Positions 40,766 through 49,464 of a stretch of DNA of 64,000 bases are shown piece after piece. A program made the translations under genes and the position numbers. The notes beneath the pieces were generated by a model. It ran no database searches, was not told the DNA's origin, and was given only the letters and a program-made list of their open reading frames with translations. Numbering within the stretch: the first letter of the stretch is position 1; every line of letters begins with the position of its first letter. The DNA comes from Deltaproteobacteria bacterium (GTDB taxonomy: Bacteria > Desulfobacterota > GWC2-55-46): assembly GCA_016219015.1 (NCBI GenBank), contig JACRCL010000031.1:123384-187383 (forward strand), written 5' to 3'.

Positions 40766-41334
40766 AAATATCCGGCATCTACTCCTTCAATAAAGGAGAG
40801 AAGTTTATCAAAGCTAAGTATCCCAGCCTGCTGGAAGAAATTAAAGAAGTTGTAAAACAAACAAAAGCCGAAAAACATCTCACCAAGAAAAGTAGAGAGA
40901 AAACTATGACAGGGAAAATGCTATACAGCCCCAAGTCATTAAATGTTGCTTTTAAAAAGGAGTTTGCGAAATATAGCTGGACAAAACACCGCGAGAACTG
41001 TGAATATTCCCATAAATTTTATACGATGGAATATACTCCAAGAAAGATGAAAGGTAAGCCATTTCGAGAAATGGATTTTATCAAAGAGAAACTTGGGGTT
41101 GAAGTGCAATTCGGCAAGTATTCGTTCATGGTATATAACGTTTGTGCAAAGATGACTATCTTTAAGAACCTCGGGCATATCAATGCTGGCGTGGAAATAG
41201 TTCCCATAAAGCAATTCGCCGATAATATGTCAACAGGGGTATCCTATTTTGAGCAGTTTATATGGGACTTGGATAAACGGGGGGTGTCTAATATTGACAT
41301 ACCTGTTTTGATTTTAGGAATAGATACTGATTAA
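40762..41334 (+). CDS. BglII/BstYI-family type II restriction endonuclease
   Basis: 190 residues. The active site fits BglII: Asp105, Glu114 and Gln116 in MDFIKEKLGVEVQFGKYSF, with the same nine-residue Asp-Glu gap and the Glu-x-Gln variant in place of Glu-x-Lys. BglII cuts AGATCT and BstYI RGATCY, so a GATC-centred target is likely but not proven. The start overlaps the methyltransferase stop (ATGA). No controller protein is present. The gene is AT-rich and probably acquired. Confidence 0.85.
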   Translation: MKISGIYSFNKGEKFIKAKYPSLLEEIKEVVKQTKAEKHLTKKSREKTMTGKMLYSPKSLNVAFKKEFAKYSWTKHRENCEYSHKFYTMEYTPRKMKGKPFREMDFIKEKLGVEVQFGKYSFMVYNVCAKMTIFKNLGHINAGVEIVPIKQFADNMSTGVSYFEQFIWDLDKRGVSNIDIPVLILGIDTD

Positions 41335-41356
41335 AGAGCGTGCTGTCGTTCCCCCC

Positions 41357-43144
41357 CTACGTCCCCGCCTTCTTAACCACCCTTATGAATATCTCGTCCA
41401 GCTGCTTCTGGCCGACCGGGGACGGCGCGTCGCTCATTATGTCGGTTGCCTTCTGCGTCTTGGGGAAGGCTATGACGTCCCTTATCGATTCCGACCCTGT
41501 CATGATGGCCATGACCCTGTCGAGGCCGAAGGCTATGCCGCCGTGCGGGGGCGTGCCGTACTTCAACGCCTCCAGCAGGAAGCCGAACCTCTCCTGCGCC
41601 TCGTCCCTCGCTATGCCGAGCCTGTCGAATATCTTCGCCTGTATGTCGCTCCTGTGTATCCTTATCGAGCCGCCGCCTATCTCTACGCCGTTCAGCACGA
41701 GGTCGTAGGCCTTCGCGCGCACGGACAGCGGGTCCGAGTCGATCCTGTCGAGGTCCTCGTCCATCGGCGAGGTGAAGGGGTGGTGGACGGCCACATACCT
41801 CTTCTCTGCCTCGTCGTAATCGAACATCGGGAACTCCGTGACCCAGACGAAGCTGTAGCCCTCCTTGGGGATGAGCCCGAGCCTTTTGCCGATATTGAGC
41901 CTCAGCCTGCCGAGGACTGTATTGGCGATAGACATTCTATCGGCGGCGAATAGGATGAGGTCGCCCTTGCCCGCTCCGAGGGCCTTTACTATCATCTCAC
42001 GCTCGGCTTCGGTCAAGAACTTCGCTATCGGGGACTGCCAGCCCTCTTCGGTCAGCTTTACCCACGCCAGCCCCTTGGCGCCGAAAGAGACCGCGACCTC
42101 GGTCAGGTCGTCGAGGTCCTTCCTTGAAAAGCTCGCACCATTTTTTACGGAGATCGCCTTTATAACGCCCTTCTTCGCGGCCGCGTCCGAGAAGACCTTG
42201 AACCCGGAGCTTGAAAGCTCTTTTGTCAGGTCCTTCAACTCAAGACCGAACCTCACGTCCGGGTTATCGACCCCGAACCTGCCCGTGGCCTCGGCGTAGG
42301 ACATCCTCGGGAACGGCAGCGATACCTCCACGCCCGCCTCCTTGAATATCTTCGCTATGAGCCCTTCCATAACGGAAATGACGTCCTCCCTGTCCACGAA
42401 GCTCATCTCCGCGTCTATCTGCGTGAACTCAGGCTGGCGGTCGGCCCGGAGGTCCTCGTCCCTGAAGCATTTGACTATCTGGAAGTACCTGTCGAGGCCG
42501 GATACCATGAGTATCTGCTTGAAGAGCTGCGGGGACTGCGGCAGCGCGTAGAACTGCCCCGGGTTCAACCTGCTCGGGACGAGGTAGTCGCGCGCGCCCT
42601 CGGGCGTGGACTTCGTCAACACGGGCGTTTCTATCTCCAGAAAGCCGTTCGCGGACAGGTAATTCCGGGTGGCCATCGCCACCCTGTGCCTTAATATGAG
42701 CTTTCTCTGGAGAGAGGGCCTGCGGAGATCAAGGTAGCGGTATTTAAGCCTCGTCATCTCGGCCACGTCGGTGTCGTCCTCTATCATGAACGGCAGCGGG
42801 GCCGAGTCGTTCAACACCTTCAGCTCCTGCACCGCGACCTCGACCGCGCCGGTCTTGAGGTTCGGGTTCTCGGTGCCCTCGGGCCTTTTCTGGACTACGC
42901 CCTTTACAGCAAGGACGAACTCGCTCCTTATTTCGTGCGCCTTCTCGTGGACTTTGTTCGGCGCGTCCGGGTTGAAGACGAGCTGGACCATGCCCTCGCG
43001 GTCGCGTAGATCAATGAATATCAGCCCGCCGTGGTCCCGCCTCCTCTGCACCCAGCCCGTAAGCGTGACCGCCTTGCCCGTATCGGAAGGAGATACCGCC
43101 CCGCAGTAAGAACTCCTTCTCCAATTCTCCATCTTCTCCAACAA
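41357..43144 (-). CDS. aspS: Aspartyl-tRNA synthetase
   Basis: 595 residues, a bacterial-type class II synthetase with the N-terminal OB anticodon-binding domain (about 15-110), catalytic motifs 2 ([19 protein letters not shown], 19 residues) and 3 ([11 protein letters not shown]), and the bacterial GAD insertion. The start may be TTG at 43144, with GGAGG five bases away, or ATG at 43132. Whether it charges tRNA-Asn too cannot be told here. Confidence 0.96.
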   Translation of the reverse strand: MLEKMENWRRSSYCGAVSPSDTGKAVTLTGWVQRRRDHGGLIFIDLRDREGMVQLVFNPDAPNKVHEKAHEIRSEFVLAVKGVVQKRPEGTENPNLKTGAVEVAVQELKVLNDSAPLPFMIEDDTDVAEMTRLKYRYLDLRRPSLQRKLILRHRVAMATRNYLSANGFLEIETPVLTKSTPEGARDYLVPSRLNPGQFYALPQSPQLFKQILMVSGLDRYFQIVKCFRDEDLRADRQPEFTQIDAEMSFVDREDVISVMEGLIAKIFKEAGVEVSLPFPRMSYAEATGRFGVDNPDVRFGLELKDLTKELSSSGFKVFSDAAAKKGVIKAISVKNGASFSRKDLDDLTEVAVSFGAKGLAWVKLTEEGWQSPIAKFLTEAEREMIVKALGAGKGDLILFAADRMSIANTVLGRLRLNIGKRLGLIPKEGYSFVWVTEFPMFDYDEAEKRYVAVHHPFTSPMDEDLDRIDSDPLSVRAKAYDLVLNGVEIGGGSIRIHRSDIQAKIFDRLGIARDEAQERFGFLLEALKYGTPPHGGIAFGLDRVMAIMTGSESIRDVIAFPKTQKATDIMSDAPSPVGQKQLDEIFIRVVKKAGT

Positions 43145-43323
43145 TTTATCCTCCGCAGGCGCGTCGAAAGCGCCGGAATTTGAGCTGTCATGTCCCTGTC
43201 CGGCAAGCCCCTTCGCCTCTCGCGCGCACGCGAAAAACGCCGGAAATAAAGGGGATTTGTTTTTATATCATATCATCCCGCGCTTTTCAAATTAATAGAA
43301 ATCGCAATTCATAAATTTTTATC

Positions 43324-43354
43324 TTGACACAAACCACATAAACAGGGCTATAAT
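43324..43354 (+). promoter_or_regulatory. Sigma-70-type promoter of the c7-cytochrome operon
   Basis: TTGACA (43324-43329) and TATAAT (43349-43354), both perfect consensus with a 19-base spacer. The first cytochrome ATG is about 64 bases downstream. Confidence 0.75.
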
Positions 43355-43417
43355 TGGAACTTCCATCACCCAAAAAAACAGCAAAGTCCGGGAAAACACT
43401 AAATAGGAGGCAATTCG

Positions 43418-43792
43418 ATGAAGAGAGTAAGCTTCTGGATTCTCCTCCTGACTTGTATCGGTATCGCTGCGGGCTTGATTACGGCCAGTTCGGGCCACGC
43501 GGAATACGGGGACATAGTCCTGAACAGCAAGTCGGAGAGCATGCAAAAGGCGGGCGTGAACCCCGTGGTATTCCCCCACTGGTTTCACAGGATCAGGTTC
43601 AAATGCAAGGTCTGCCACGAGGACATCTTTATTATCAAAAAGGGCGCGAACGACATCAACATGACCGAGATCATGAACGGGAACTTCTGCGGCAAATGCC
43701 ATAACGGGCTTGTCGCGTGGGAGCCGCTTTACTGCGACAGGTGCCATTCGTACAAGGGCAGCAACCCCAACGCGCCAACGAACCAAAATTAA
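43418..43792 (+). CDS. Triheme c7-type cytochrome A
   Basis: 124 residues. A signal peptide (about 1-28) precedes a c7-type triheme domain with CKVCH, CGKCH and CDRCH. Distal histidines in FPHWFHRIRF match the bis-His layout of c7. AGGAGG lies upstream. It is the first gene of a three-gene operon with its own strong promoter. It likely ferries electrons in the periplasm during extracellular or metal reduction; this last point is inference from relatives. Confidence 0.92.
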   Translation: MKRVSFWILLLTCIGIAAGLITASSGHAEYGDIVLNSKSESMQKAGVNPVVFPHWFHRIRFKCKVCHEDIFIIKKGANDINMTEIMNGNFCGKCHNGLVAWEPLYCDRCHSYKGSNPNAPTNQN

Positions 43793-43828
43793 AAAAATCT
43801 TACGGACAGTTCTGAAAGGAGGACGTTA

Positions 43829-44542
43829 ATGAAAGCATCTTCAACCTGCAAACACCTGAAGGTTGCCCTCCTCTTTTCGCTCCTGCTCATTTTCGGCTTT
43901 GCCGTTACGGTTGCTGTGAGTGACGCTGAATCGGTGACGAAGACAAAGGCGAAGACAATGGTAGCGGCTGCCACGCAGGCGGCCCCTGCTCCTGCAAAGA
44001 AGAGCGAAAAGGCGGAGGCACCGAAGATAGACCCGACAGACACCACAAGCGTGATATACCTTGACACCGCAGGCAAGCCGGCCGGCGTGGGCGACCCGAA
44101 CAAGCCCCCGTCAATGGCCTACAAGGCCGGACGCGGCTGGCACCCCCAGGCGCTTGCGGCGCAGGGCCTGCCCAAGGACAGGTACGGCCTTATCGACTGG
44201 GCCCGCATAGTGAGGGAGAACCTGGTAAAGCCGAGGTTCTCGCTTAACCCCGAAGACGACGAGATGCCCCCGCTCAAGATGGACGTGCTTATCACGGCGA
44301 AGGGCGATTTCGTGAACGACGTAATCTATCCGCACGAGATGCATACGTTCTGGCTCAAGTGCGAGATATGCCACGCCACGGTCGGCGGCCCGATATTCAT
44401 ACCGGTAAAGGGCTCCAACGACATGTCGATGGTAGGGATAGTGCAGGGCCAGTGGTGCGGAAGGTGCCATGGAAAGATCGCCTTCCCGCTTACGGACTGC
44501 AGCAGGTGCCACACCTCGCCGAAGAAGGCCGCCTCTAAATGA
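43829..44542 (+). CDS. Triheme c7-type cytochrome B with long N-terminal region
   Basis: 237 residues. A signal peptide (about 1-30) is followed by an Ala/Lys/Pro-rich linker, then a region of about 90 residues (GRGWHPQALAAQGLPKDRYG) not seen in the neighbouring cytochromes. The C-terminal c7 domain has CEICH, CGRCH and CSRCH with distal HEMH. AAAGGAGG precedes the start. It may be tethered or partner-bound by its extra region. Confidence 0.92.
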   Translation: MKASSTCKHLKVALLFSLLLIFGFAVTVAVSDAESVTKTKAKTMVAAATQAAPAPAKKSEKAEAPKIDPTDTTSVIYLDTAGKPAGVGDPNKPPSMAYKAGRGWHPQALAAQGLPKDRYGLIDWARIVRENLVKPRFSLNPEDDEMPPLKMDVLITAKGDFVNDVIYPHEMHTFWLKCEICHATVGGPIFIPVKGSNDMSMVGIVQGQWCGRCHGKIAFPLTDCSRCHTSPKKAASK

Positions 44543-44889
44543 GGGTTAAGGCCGGCATATTGATATTCGCCTTGCTGCTGGCGGCGGTCCCGTCAACGGG
44601 GCTGGCAGCCATAGGCACTATCAGGTTCGACGACAAGATCGAGAGCATGAAAAAGGCCGGCGTGGGCCCCGTGATGTTCCCGCACGACAAGCACGAGAAG
44701 ACGAACAAGTGCGACGAATGCCACCCGAAGATATTCAAGGACAAGCGCGGTGAGAACAACATCTCCATGAAGCTCAACATGGAGGGCAAGTTCTGCGGCT
44801 CTCCCAACTGCCACAACAGCCCCAAGGCGTTCCCGCTCTTCCAGTGCGCGAGCTGCCACACGGGGGTAAAAGCGGTAAAGAAGAATTAA
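44539..44889 (+). CDS. c7-type cytochrome C with a CX4CH haem site
   Basis: 116 residues with a signal peptide (about 1-23). Haem sites are CDECH, CGSPNCH and CASCH: the middle one has four residues between cysteines, a known but uncommon variant. HDKHE supplies distal histidines. The start overlaps the previous stop (ATGA). A strong terminator follows, so it ends the operon. Confidence 0.92.
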   Translation: MRVKAGILIFALLLAAVPSTGLAAIGTIRFDDKIESMKKAGVGPVMFPHDKHEKTNKCDECHPKIFKDKRGENNISMKLNMEGKFCGSPNCHNSPKAFPLFQCASCHTGVKAVKKN

Positions 44890-44910
44890 AAAAAGCTTAA
44901 GGTCAAAAAA

Positions 44911-44943
44911 AACGGCGGGGCTTTCGGCCCCGCCGTTTTTTTG
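44911..44943. terminator. Bidirectional terminator between cytochrome and pentose phosphate operons
   Basis: AACGGCGGGG/CCCCGCCGTT stem with A-run and T-run flanks, shared by the converging cytochrome and pgl transcripts. Confidence 0.9.
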
Positions 44944-44948
44944 TTTAC

Positions 44949-45002
44949 AGGCGCCTCTAAAAACGCAGAGGTCGGGAAAAAGAACAATTTTTAGAGATAG
45001 CC
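44949..45002. repeat. CTCTAAAAATT element, short copy
   Basis: A 54-bp deleted copy of the element at 58273-58416, keeping CCTCTAAAAA and CAATTTTTAGAGATAGCC ends plus the CGCAGAGGTC core. Its right end is flush with the pgl stop codon. Confidence 0.65.
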
Positions 45003-45749
45003 TTACCTCGCAAGCTCCGAGGCCGCGCCCCTGTCTATGAGCCACCTGACCTCGCCGGTGCGCGGCCTTACGAGCTGCGCCGGGTAGCCCGCCTTAGCGT
45101 CGCTCAAGACCTGCTTGAGCGCCCCGGACTTGCCCTTCCCGGACACGAGGAATATGACGAAGGACGCGTTATTTACCAGCGGGAGCGTCATCGTCACCCT
45201 GTAGGCCCCGAGCTTCTCGACGTAGTTCTCGGTAACGAGCCTCTCCTCCTCGGAAAGGGCCTTTGTGTCCGGGTACAGGGACAGGGTATGCCCGTCGTCG
45301 CCCATGCCGAGGAAGACCATGTCGAATACCGGGGCTTTGTAAGGCTCAGTAACGCCGAAAAAACGCCTTATCTCCCCCTCGTAATCGAGGGCGGCCTCAG
45401 CGGGGCCGAGCTCGCCTTTTATGCGGTGGACGTTCTGTTGCGGGATATCCACCCGAGATATGAGCGCCCTGTAGGCGAGGCCGAAGTTGCTCTCCGGGTG
45501 TTCGGGCCCCACGCACCGCTCATCGCCCCAGAAAAGGTGCACCTTATCCCACGGCACCCTTTCTCTGAACTCGTTTGAAGCGAGCGCGGTATAGAGCCTG
45601 TACGGGGTATCCCCCCCGGAGAGGACCACGGTAAAGAACCCCTTCCTTTCCGTCTCCTTCAGGCAGTGCTTGAGGAAAAACTCCGCCCCACCCCTGCCAA
45701 GCTCCATGATGTTTTCGTATGTGAAAAGAAAATTCTTTATCTCTGTCAT
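45003..45749 (-). CDS. pgl: 6-phosphogluconolactonase
   Basis: 248 residues of the DevB/Pgl type related to glucosamine-phosphate isomerases. It hydrolyses 6-phosphogluconolactone to 6-phosphogluconate. Motifs SGGDTPYRLY, FWGDERCV and FLGMGDDGHTLSLYP fit the family. It is the last gene of the pentose phosphate operon. The TAA stop touches the short CTCTAAAAATT element. Confidence 0.95.
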   Translation of the reverse strand: MTEIKNFLFTYENIMELGRGGAEFFLKHCLKETERKGFFTVVLSGGDTPYRLYTALASNEFRERVPWDKVHLFWGDERCVGPEHPESNFGLAYRALISRVDIPQQNVHRIKGELGPAEAALDYEGEIRRFFGVTEPYKAPVFDMVFLGMGDDGHTLSLYPDTKALSEEERLVTENYVEKLGAYRVTMTLPLVNNASFVIFLVSGKGKSGALKQVLSDAKAGYPAQLVRPRTGEVRWLIDRGAASELAR

Positions 45750-45797
45750 GAGTTTTTCAGCAACCTGTTAAAGCCGCAGTCGTACACCCGGCGGCCG

Positions 45798-46820
45798 TTA
45801 CGCCAGTATCTCCGTTACCCTCTTGCGCCCCCTGCCCGGAAGGAGGTTCGCGGCGCAGACCGCGGCCCCGAGGAGCCCGGTCTTCTCATTCAGTATCACC
45901 TTTACCGGCACTTCGGATAGGAGCTTCTCGAACCTGCCTTTGCTCCTGAAAGACCCGATGAAAGGGCCTTCCGCCATGGCCTTGAGTATCCGGGGCGCGA
46001 TGCCCCCTCCTATGTAGACCCCCCCGAGGGCGAGCGATTTAAGCGCCATGTTCCCTGCCTCGGCCCCGTATATGGAGATGAAGAGTTGAAGGGCCTCCTT
46101 GCAGGCCTTGTCCTTTCCCTTCAATGCCTCGTCGGTCACCACGGCCGCGGCGTCTTCCTTTTCAAACCTCTCCCTCAGGCGCTCCGGCTCGGGACCGTTC
46201 CTCGACCTGAAGAACCTGTACAGGTCGGCTATGCCCGGCCCGGAGAGTATCCTTTCATAGCTGACGTGGCCGTAGAGGCCCGCAAGATAACCGAATAGCT
46301 CCATCTCAAGCCGGTTTCTCGGGGCAAAGTCCGTGTGCCCCCCTTCTGACGGCGACGGCGTACGGGCCTTCCCGTCCCAGAAGAGTATCGCCTCGCCGAG
46401 CCCGGTCCCGGCGGCTACGAGGGCGGCGTTGCCTTTTTTAGGGACGCCGGTCTGGAGCGGGAATATGTCTTCATCTTTCAGGAGGCCGACCCCCCACGCC
46501 ATGGCGTAGAGGTCGTTTATCAGGGAGAGCCTTTTTATCCTGAACTTCCCGGCCAGTTCCTGCCCGTCGACCACCCACGGCAGGTTCGTGAGCGCGCACC
46601 TGTTCCCATCTATTGGGCAGGCTATGCCGAAGGACGCGGCGCTTACGGCCTCGCCCTTTTCAAGAAATTCGCCTATTATCTCTTCAGGCCCGGAGAAGCC
46701 GGAGTTTACGAAAGACGCCTCCTTAATGGGCCTCAAGGCCGCGCCCTCCTCGGCGAAGAGCGTAAGGAAGGTCTTCGTGCCCCCGATGTCCCCGGCGAGG
46801 AGCAGCCGTGCCTTACTCAT
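45798..46820 (-). CDS. glk: Glucokinase
   Basis: 340 residues from the ATG at 46820, eight bases inside the end of zwf. It phosphorylates glucose with ATP. The ATP-binding GDIGGTKT lies near the N-terminus, NLPWVVDG and [11 protein letters not shown] follow, and [12 protein letters not shown] with [12 protein letters not shown] fit the bacterial Glk family. The overlap with zwf suggests coupled translation. Confidence 0.95.
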   Translation of the reverse strand: MSKARLLLAGDIGGTKTFLTLFAEEGAALRPIKEASFVNSGFSGPEEIIGEFLEKGEAVSAASFGIACPIDGNRCALTNLPWVVDGQELAGKFRIKRLSLINDLYAMAWGVGLLKDEDIFPLQTGVPKKGNAALVAAGTGLGEAILFWDGKARTPSPSEGGHTDFAPRNRLEMELFGYLAGLYGHVSYERILSGPGIADLYRFFRSRNGPEPERLRERFEKEDAAAVVTDEALKGKDKACKEALQLFISIYGAEAGNMALKSLALGGVYIGGGIAPRILKAMAEGPFIGSFRSKGRFEKLLSEVPVKVILNEKTGLLGAAVCAANLLPGRGRKRVTEILA

Positions 46821-48363
46821 ACGCCGCCCACTTCCTGTTGTCCCTTGCGATGAACTTATCGGCCTCCATCGGCCCATAAGAGCCCGCCCTGTAGAGGTTG
46901 AGCTCCGGGGTCTGGCGGGCCTCGTACATCTCAAGCACCGGCGTAAGGAATGACCATGTGAGCTCGACGCCATCCCTCCTTACGAAGAGCATCTTATCCC
47001 CGAGCATGCAGTCCACCAGCACCCGTTCGTAGTCGTCGATCTCTATGCCCCTGTAGCCTTCAGTGTAGGAAAAATCCATAAGCACGTCCCTCAGGCAGAC
47101 CTTCGAGCCGGGGCTCTTCGCGTGGAACTTCATCTGCACCCGCTCGTCCGGCTGTATCCTCAATACGAGCGCGTTCGGGCCTATCTCGCCCCCGCCGAGC
47201 GTTTCCCTGAACATCAGGTGGGGCACGCCCTTGAACTGTATCGTCACCTGCGAGAACCTCGTCTTCAGCCTCTTGCCCGAGCGGAGATAAAAGGGCACGC
47301 CCTGCCACCGCCAGTTGTCTATGTATACCTTCATGGCGGCGTAAGTGGGCACGGAAGAGTCCCTCGCCACATTCTCTTCCTCGGCATAGCCCGGCACCGG
47401 CCTGCCGTCGACCTCGCCTTCGACATATTGGCCGAGGACAAGGGAGCCCCCGATGTTGCCGGTGTCAAGCGGCCTCAAGGCCCTGAAGACCTTCACCCTC
47501 TCGTCCCTCACGAGCTCGGACTCGAATACCGAGGGCGGCTCCATGGCGATGAAGGACAGCACCTGGAGCATGTGGTTCTGGAACATGTCCCTCAATACGC
47601 CCGCCTGCTCGTAGTACCCGGCCCTCTTCTCCACCCCGACGGTCTCGGCCACGGTTATCTGGACGTGGTCGATATAGCGCCTGTTCCAGATGGGCTCGAA
47701 TATGGAATTGGCGAACCTGAGCATGAGGATATTCTGCACCGTATCCTTGCCGAGGTAATGGTCTATCCTGAAGACCTGCTCCTCGCTGAAGTGCTTGAGT
47801 ACCGTCTGCTCGAGCGCGAGCGCGCTCTTAAGGTCCCTGCCGTAAGGCTTTTCTATTATAAGCTTTCCGCCCGCGGAGAGGTCCGCGGCGGCGAGGTTCT
47901 CGATGATATTCGTATAGAGTAACGGGGGCGTCGCCAGGTAGAATATCCTGTTGCCTCCGGTGCCGTGGGCCTTTTCCCTTTCCGCGAGGAGGCCCTTTAC
48001 CCTTTTATACGCCTCCTTTTCACCGTAGTCTATCTTCAGGTAGTAAAGCCTTGCCGAGAAATCGGCCCATGCGCCGGCATCGAGATCACCTGTCTCCCTT
48101 ACGGCCTCCTCCATCATGGCCCTGAAGGAGCCGTCGTCGAGCTCCGTCCTCGATGCCCCGATTATGAAGAAGTTCTTCGACAGTAACTTGTCTCTGGAGA
48201 GCTTGAATAAGGAAGGTATGAGTTTGCGGCGGGCCAGGTCGCCGGACGCGCCGAATATAACCATCGAGCACGGCCCCGGAAAGACCTCCTCGCAGACCTC
48301 CCCGGCGGGCCCCATCGAGCCTATCTTTACGGCGGGAGCACCCCTGTCACCCCTGTCAGGCAT
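46813..48363 (-). CDS. zwf: Glucose-6-phosphate dehydrogenase
   Basis: 516 residues from the ATG at 48363. It oxidises glucose 6-phosphate to the lactone, making NADPH or NADH. The dinucleotide site [18 protein letters not shown] and the catalytic [13 protein letters not shown] are intact. The longer frame to 48420 enters repeat sequence and is rejected. The gene overlaps glk by eight bases and follows gnd after a repeat element. Confidence 0.96.
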   Translation of the reverse strand: MPDRGDRGAPAVKIGSMGPAGEVCEEVFPGPCSMVIFGASGDLARRKLIPSLFKLSRDKLLSKNFFIIGASRTELDDGSFRAMMEEAVRETGDLDAGAWADFSARLYYLKIDYGEKEAYKRVKGLLAEREKAHGTGGNRIFYLATPPLLYTNIIENLAAADLSAGGKLIIEKPYGRDLKSALALEQTVLKHFSEEQVFRIDHYLGKDTVQNILMLRFANSIFEPIWNRRYIDHVQITVAETVGVEKRAGYYEQAGVLRDMFQNHMLQVLSFIAMEPPSVFESELVRDERVKVFRALRPLDTGNIGGSLVLGQYVEGEVDGRPVPGYAEEENVARDSSVPTYAAMKVYIDNWRWQGVPFYLRSGKRLKTRFSQVTIQFKGVPHLMFRETLGGGEIGPNALVLRIQPDERVQMKFHAKSPGSKVCLRDVLMDFSYTEGYRGIEIDDYERVLVDCMLGDKMLFVRRDGVELTWSFLTPVLEMYEARQTPELNLYRAGSYGPMEADKFIARDNRKWAAYE

Positions 48364-48380
48364 TGGAAAACCCTCGTTAG

Positions 48381-48505
48381 CAGGCTGCTGAAAAAGCCCT
48401 GTTCTACGCGTCGTCTTCAAAATTCGTCATTGCGGCGTACAGGGTAAGTACAGCCTCATTCCTCATTTTTCGACTCCTTGCATCTTAGACTTTTTGAGCA
48501 GCCTG
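48381..48505 (-). repeat. CAGGCTGCT inverted-repeat element, copy 4
   Basis: A 125-bp copy in the same orientation as copy 2, close to identical. It lies inside the pentose phosphate operon between gnd and zwf. A further partial end TTTCAGTAACCTGTTG follows at 48520-48535. Confidence 0.85.
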
Positions 48506-48545
48506 ATGTTATTTTGATTTTTTCAGTAACCTGTTGAAAGGCAGG

Positions 48546-49457
48546 CTACTTCTTCTTCTCCGGCTTCACGGCGTGCCCGCCGAAACCGGCCCTCAACGCG
48601 GCCAGCACCTTCTCGGCGAATGGGTCCTCCTGCCTCGACCTGAACCTTCTGAAAAGGGCCTCTGTTATGACCGGCATCGATACCCCGGCGTCTACCGCCT
48701 CTTTTATAGTCCAGCGCCCTTCGCCGGAATCCTCGACATAGCCCCTTACAGACTCAAGCCCCCTGTCCCTTCCGAGGGCCGATTCAAGCAGCTCCAGAAG
48801 CCACGACCTTACGACGCTGCCCCTGTTCCACAGGCGCGCTATCTTCTCCAGGTCGAGTTGTTTGCCGTACCGGGAGGACTTCAACAGCTCGAAGCCCTCT
48901 GCGTACGCCTCCATGAGCCCGTACTCTATCCCGTTATGGACCATCTTCACGAAGTGTCCCGAGCCGGCCGGGCCGCAGTAGAGATACCCACCGGGCTGGG
49001 CCAGGTCCTTGAAGGCGGGCTCAAGGGCGTTGAACGCGTCCTCGTCGCCGCCGGCCATCAGGCAGTACCCTTCCCTGAGCCCCCATATCCCGCCGCTTAC
49101 GCCGACGTCGAGAAAGCCTATGTTAGAGGCCTTCAGCTCGCCGTATCTTCTGACCGAATCCTTGTAAAAGCTGTTCCCGCCGTCTACGACCGTATCGCCT
49201 TTCGAAAGCAGGCCCTTAAGCTCGGCTATCGCGTCGTCAACCGGCGGGCCCGCGGGTATCATGAGCCATATCGCGCGGGGCGCGGGCAGCGTTTCCACAA
49301 GCTCCTTCAACGAGTACGCCCCGCCCATGCCCTCGGCCACGGCCGCGCCGACCCTTTCCGGGGTCCTGTTGTAGCACACGACCTCGTGCCCCGCTGAAGA
49401 GAGCCTGCGCGCCATGTTCATGCCCATCTTCCCCAGACCGATAATTCCTAAGCGCAT
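48546..49457 (-). CDS. gnd: 6-phosphogluconate dehydrogenase (short form)
   Basis: 303 residues, the short YqeC-like class rather than the roughly 470-residue form. It converts 6-phosphogluconate to ribulose 5-phosphate and CO2. The Rossmann GLGKMGMNMARRL, the substrate-binding VSGGIWGLREGY and the catalytic-Lys region GPAGSGHFVKMVHNGIEYG are present. It starts seven bases after tal-pgi ends. Confidence 0.95.
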   Translation of the reverse strand: MRLGIIGLGKMGMNMARRLSSAGHEVVCYNRTPERVGAAVAEGMGGAYSLKELVETLPAPRAIWLMIPAGPPVDDAIAELKGLLSKGDTVVDGGNSFYKDSVRRYGELKASNIGFLDVGVSGGIWGLREGYCLMAGGDEDAFNALEPAFKDLAQPGGYLYCGPAGSGHFVKMVHNGIEYGLMEAYAEGFELLKSSRYGKQLDLEKIARLWNRGSVVRSWLLELLESALGRDRGLESVRGYVEDSGEGRWTIKEAVDAGVSMPVITEALFRRFRSRQEDPFAEKVLAALRAGFGGHAVKPEKKK

Positions 49458-49464
49458 ATTAGCC

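Noticed and set aside
43355..43417. Possible c-di-GMP (GEMM) riboswitch in the cytochrome leader
   Set aside because: The leader is only about 60 bases and lacks the paired stems of the GEMM fold; only a short GCAAAGTCC stretch recalls it.
48364..48420. N-terminal extension of zwf
   Set aside because: The added residues come from the CAGGCTGCT repeat. The ATG at 48363 has a GAGGG ribosome site.
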